Assembly (NCBI GenBank): GCA_026989685.1
Contig: JALSIV010000002.1
Span: forward strand, 1-35,753
Direction: 5' to 3'
Source of the DNA: Pirellulaceae bacterium
GTDB lineage: Bacteria > Planctomycetota > Planctomycetia > Pirellulales > Pirellulaceae
Length of the DNA: 35,753 nucleotides
Positions 33,385 through 35,753 of this stretch are shown here, in pieces. A program made the translations under genes and the position numbers. Each line of letters starts with the position of its first letter. The stretch's first letter is position 1. The notes below the pieces were generated by a model. That model ran no database searches. It was not told the DNA's origin and saw nothing but the letters and a program-made list of their open reading frames with translations.

Positions 33385-34230
33385 GTGGCAAACCGCTGGG
33401 ACCGCGTCGCCCTGATCGGCATCGGACTGCTGGGCGGTTCGATCGGCTTGGCCTTGCGCCGTCGGGGACTGGCTCGGCAAGTCGTGGGGGTCGGACGCGA
33501 TGGGCAGCGACTGGCCCAGGCTGTCCAGGCGGGCGTGATTACCGAGGCGGCCGCCGATTTGACGGCGGCCGTCGCGCATGCCGATGTCGTTGTCGTGGCT
33601 ACGCCCGTCGATCGGATCGAGCCGATGGTGAGGCAGGTCGTCGCCGCCGCCGACTCGGCGCAGATCATTACCGACGTCGGCAGCGTCAAAGCGCCCATCG
33701 TCGACGGACTGGCCGACTTGCCGGATGAGGCTCCCTTTGTGGGAAGTCATCCGCTGGCCGGTAGTGAGCGCAGCGGCTTCGAATACGCGGACGCCGATCT
33801 ACTGGAAGGCCGAGTCGTGTTTGTGACTCCGACCGACGCCACGCCGCCGCGGGTGACCGAACAGGCCGGCCGCTTCTGGGAAGCGCTGGGAGCGCGCGTG
33901 GAGCGGATGGCCGCGCGGGAGCACGATCGCGTGATGGCTGCCGTGAGTCATTTGCCGCATGTCGTGGCAGCCGCACTGGCTGCCTCCGTTCCCACGTTTC
34001 CTCAGCACTATTTCGGAAGCGGCTTTCGCGATACGACACGGTTGGCCGCAGGAAGTGTCGAGATGTGGGTACCCATCTTGCTGCAAAACCAATCGGCGGT
34101 GCTGGAGTCCTTGCGACATTTTCGAGACTCGATCGAGGACTGGGAACGAGCGCTGGCTGCCGCCGACCCTCGACAACTCGCCGACCTACTTGCCAAGGGA
34201 AAACAACGACGTGACGCTCTGGGAAGTTGA
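33385..34230 (+). CDS. tyrA: Prephenate dehydrogenase
   Basis: TyrA oxidatively decarboxylates prephenate to 4-hydroxyphenylpyruvate in tyrosine synthesis. From the GTG at 33385 it has 281 residues, starting [20 protein letters not shown] with the NAD motif GIGLLGG at 12-18. Family segments are [36 protein letters not shown] (substrate-binding His and Ser) and [18 protein letters not shown] at 33322 would extend it by 21 less typical residues. It ends 20 bases inside the purL gene, so the two are likely translated together. No ACT domain is seen. Confidence 0.92.
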   Translation: MANRWDRVALIGIGLLGGSIGLALRRRGLARQVVGVGRDGQRLAQAVQAGVITEAAADLTAAVAHADVVVVATPVDRIEPMVRQVVAAADSAQIITDVGSVKAPIVDGLADLPDEAPFVGSHPLAGSERSGFEYADADLLEGRVVFVTPTDATPPRVTEQAGRFWEALGARVERMAAREHDRVMAAVSHLPHVVAAALAASVPTFPQHYFGSGFRDTTRLAAGSVEMWVPILLQNQSAVLESLRHFRDSIEDWERALAAADPRQLADLLAKGKQRRDALGS

Positions 34231-35753
34231 AATCCACCCTGCCGCACAGCGACCCGACACGATGGCCGCCGCCGTCGCCGCCGATGCGCGGGATCTCGGT
34301 TTCGGCGAGCTCTCGCTGCGGGCGGCTCGCGCATTCCTGCTGGAAGGTCCGCTCGATGCCGACGACACCACGCGAATCGCTCAGCGTCTGCTGGCCGATC
34401 CGATTGTCGAGTGTTTCCGGGTGGGAACACCGGGCGAACTCGGAACGTCGCATCCCGACGGATCGTTCGATCGCCTGATTCACGTCCGCTACAAAGCGGG
34501 AGTGATGGATCCGGTGGCCGAGAGCACGCACCACGCCATTCGCGAACTCGGCTGGGAGATCGACGGAGTCGCCACGTTGCGGAAGTACTGGGTGAGCGCA
34601 CTGGAGGAGGAAGCGGTCGAAACACTGGTGAAAAAGCTGCTGGCCAACGATTCGATCGAGCAGGTCGACATCGGTCCGTTGTCCATCGACCACCTGCGCC
34701 ACGATCGGGGATACACGTTCGCGCTGAGACGCGTGCCGTTGCAGGATAAGAGCGACGAAGAGCTGATGGTACTCAGTCGGCGGCAGCAGCTCTACTTGAG
34801 TCTGGCCGAGATGCAGACCATTCAGCGATTCTTTGCCGAACGGGGCCGAGAGCCGACCGATGTGGAACTCGAAACCATCGCCCAGACCTGGAGCGAGCAC
34901 TGCAGCCACAAGACGCTGGCCGGCCGGATCGCCTACCGCGACGAGCACGGCAGCCGCCGGTTCGACAATATGCTCAAGGAGACCATCTTCGCCGCCACCA
35001 GAGAAATCCGCCGGCGGTTGGGGGACGACGATTGGTGTGTCAGTGTCTTCAAGGACAATGCGGGCGTGGTGCGGTTCGACGACCAGTACCACGTCGCCTT
35101 CAAAGTGGAAACGCACAACCATCCTTCGGCGCTGGAACCGTATGGCGGTGCCAACACGGGATTGGGCGGAGTCATCCGCGACACGTTGGGGACCGGCCTG
35201 GGTGCCAAGCCGATCTGCAACACCGATGTGTTCTGCTTCGCGCCGCCCGAGATGCCGAGTGATGCCATTCCTCCCGGTGTGTTGCACCCGCGGCGCGTGA
35301 TGAAGGGAGTGGTGGCCGGTGTCCGCGACTATGGCAACCGCATGGGGATTCCCACGGTCAACGGTGCGATCTGTTTCGACGAGCGGTACCTGGGCAACCC
35401 GCTGGTTTACTGCGGCAACGTCGGCTTGCTGCCTCGCGGCGCTGAACGCAAGGAGCCGCAGCCGGGCGATCTGATCGTGACGCTGGGCGGGCGCACCGGT
35501 CGCGACGGCATCCACGGTGCGACATTCAGTTCGGCCGAATTGACCAGCGAGAGTGAGGAGATTTCCGGCGGCGCCGTCCAGATCGGCAACGCCATCATGG
35601 AAAAGATGCTGCAAGACGTCCTGCTGCAGGCTCGCGATGAAGGACTCTATCACGCGGTGACCGACTGCGGTGCCGGCGGTTACTCCAGCGCCGTGGGCGA
35701 AATGGGAGAGCAGATCGGCGCACGCGTGCAACTCGATCGCGTACCGCTGAAGT
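34211..35753 (+). CDS. purL: Phosphoribosylformylglycinamidine synthase PurL with PurS-like N-terminus (3' end outside window)
   Basis: PurL converts FGAR to FGAM with ATP and ammonia in purine synthesis. The frame begins at GTG 34211, with AAGGGA some 10 bases before, and runs to the window edge (514 codons seen). Residues 1-75 and 88-165 are two PurS-like units; the second contains [20 protein letters not shown] and [11 protein letters not shown]. The PurL catalytic part starts near 190, with [14 protein letters not shown] at 222-235 and [18 protein letters not shown] further on, then [15 protein letters not shown]. So PurS, normally a separate small subunit, is fused here in duplicate. No PurQ glutaminase part is visible; it would lie beyond the window if present. 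It overlaps tyrA by 20 bases. Confidence 0.93.
   Translation, partial: MTLWEVEIHPAAQRPDTMAAAVAADARDLGFGELSLRAARAFLLEGPLDADDTTRIAQRLLADPIVECFRVGTPGELGTSHPDGSFDRLIHVRYKAGVMDPVAESTHHAIRELGWEIDGVATLRKYWVSALEEEAVETLVKKLLANDSIEQVDIGPLSIDHLRHDRGYTFALRRVPLQDKSDEELMVLSRRQQLYLSLAEMQTIQRFFAERGREPTDVELETIAQTWSEHCSHKTLAGRIAYRDEHGSRRFDNMLKETIFAATREIRRRLGDDDWCVSVFKDNAGVVRFDDQYHVAFKVETHNHPSALEPYGGANTGLGGVIRDTLGTGLGAKPICNTDVFCFAPPEMPSDAIPPGVLHPRRVMKGVVAGVRDYGNRMGIPTVNGAICFDERYLGNPLVYCGNVGLLPRGAERKEPQPGDLIVTLGGRTGRDGIHGATFSSAELTSESEEISGGAVQIGNAIMEKMLQDVLLQARDEGLYHAVTDCGAGGYSSAVGEMGEQIGARVQLDRVPLK

Noticed and set aside
33686-35731. 681-residue minus-strand open frame over tyrA and purL
   Set aside because: It lies opposite two well-supported genes and shows no recognisable domain.

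Overview
The window is GC-rich chromosomal DNA from a member of the Planctomycetota, most likely of the Pirellulales type. Three features point there: a DUF1559-type tail (AVxWTKPDDL ... FADGSVR) after 27.16 kb, a membrane protein with the planctomycete 'YRxWLG' amino-terminal module at 20.45 kb, and a FlgI-like lipoprotein standing apart from any flagellar cluster. Most genes are core metabolism and information processing. I see no tRNA, rRNA, CRISPR array, prophage or complete insertion sequence.

Layout. 1-4.7 kb: a heptanucleotide tandem array leading into nadA, a convergent alanine/proline-rich protein with repeated MSVEEILAAAR motifs, an NAD(P)-dependent aldehyde dehydrogenase and a transaldolase-family aldolase. 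4.7-7.0 kb: threonine synthase overlapping a Gfo/Idh/MocA oxidoreductase, followed by a 231-bp MITE-like element. 7.26-12.4 kb, minus strand: a very acidic protein, ileS, purN and a SAM methyltransferase, apparently one operon. 12.4-13.5 kb: about 1.1 kb without a credible gene but with strong hairpins. 13.5-16.8 kb: rsmH overlapping tail-to-tail a YpsA/SLOG-family protein, then a lipoprotein and a DUF819 membrane protein. 17.0-20.1 kb: a KduI/IolB-like cupin, a 2-hydroxyacid dehydrogenase, a ferritin-like protein and a universal stress protein. 20.4-24.4 kb: a single-span planctomycete protein, a bidirectional terminator, and a minus-strand unit of ECF sigma factor, probable membrane anti-sigma factor and secreted coiled-coil protein. 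24.7-29.4 kb: two tandem TatA-type genes, a large exported protein with a frameshifted DUF1559 tail, and the FlgI-HEAT lipoprotein. 29.6 kb to the end: smc, tyrA and the 5' part of a purL carrying two PurS-like modules.

The most novel signal is in the spaces between genes. Two dispersed repeat families recur. R1 is about 85 bp, has 16-bp imperfect terminal inverted repeats (GAGCCTGTMACRAAAC type), and occurs in four or five copies at about 4.7, 15.4, 19.5, 20.3 and 23.0 kb. R2 is a heptanucleotide array (GKGAGGY/SGGAGGC type) joined to a conserved tail of 70-80 bp, at about 0.1, 17.8 and 20.2 kb, always upstream of a plus-strand gene. R1 and R2 abut at 20.32 kb. A third, unrelated element at 7.04-7.27 kb has 24-bp terminal inverted repeats and supplies the stop codon of the neighbouring methyltransferase. 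All calls come from reading the sequence and remembered family motifs; no database search was run.
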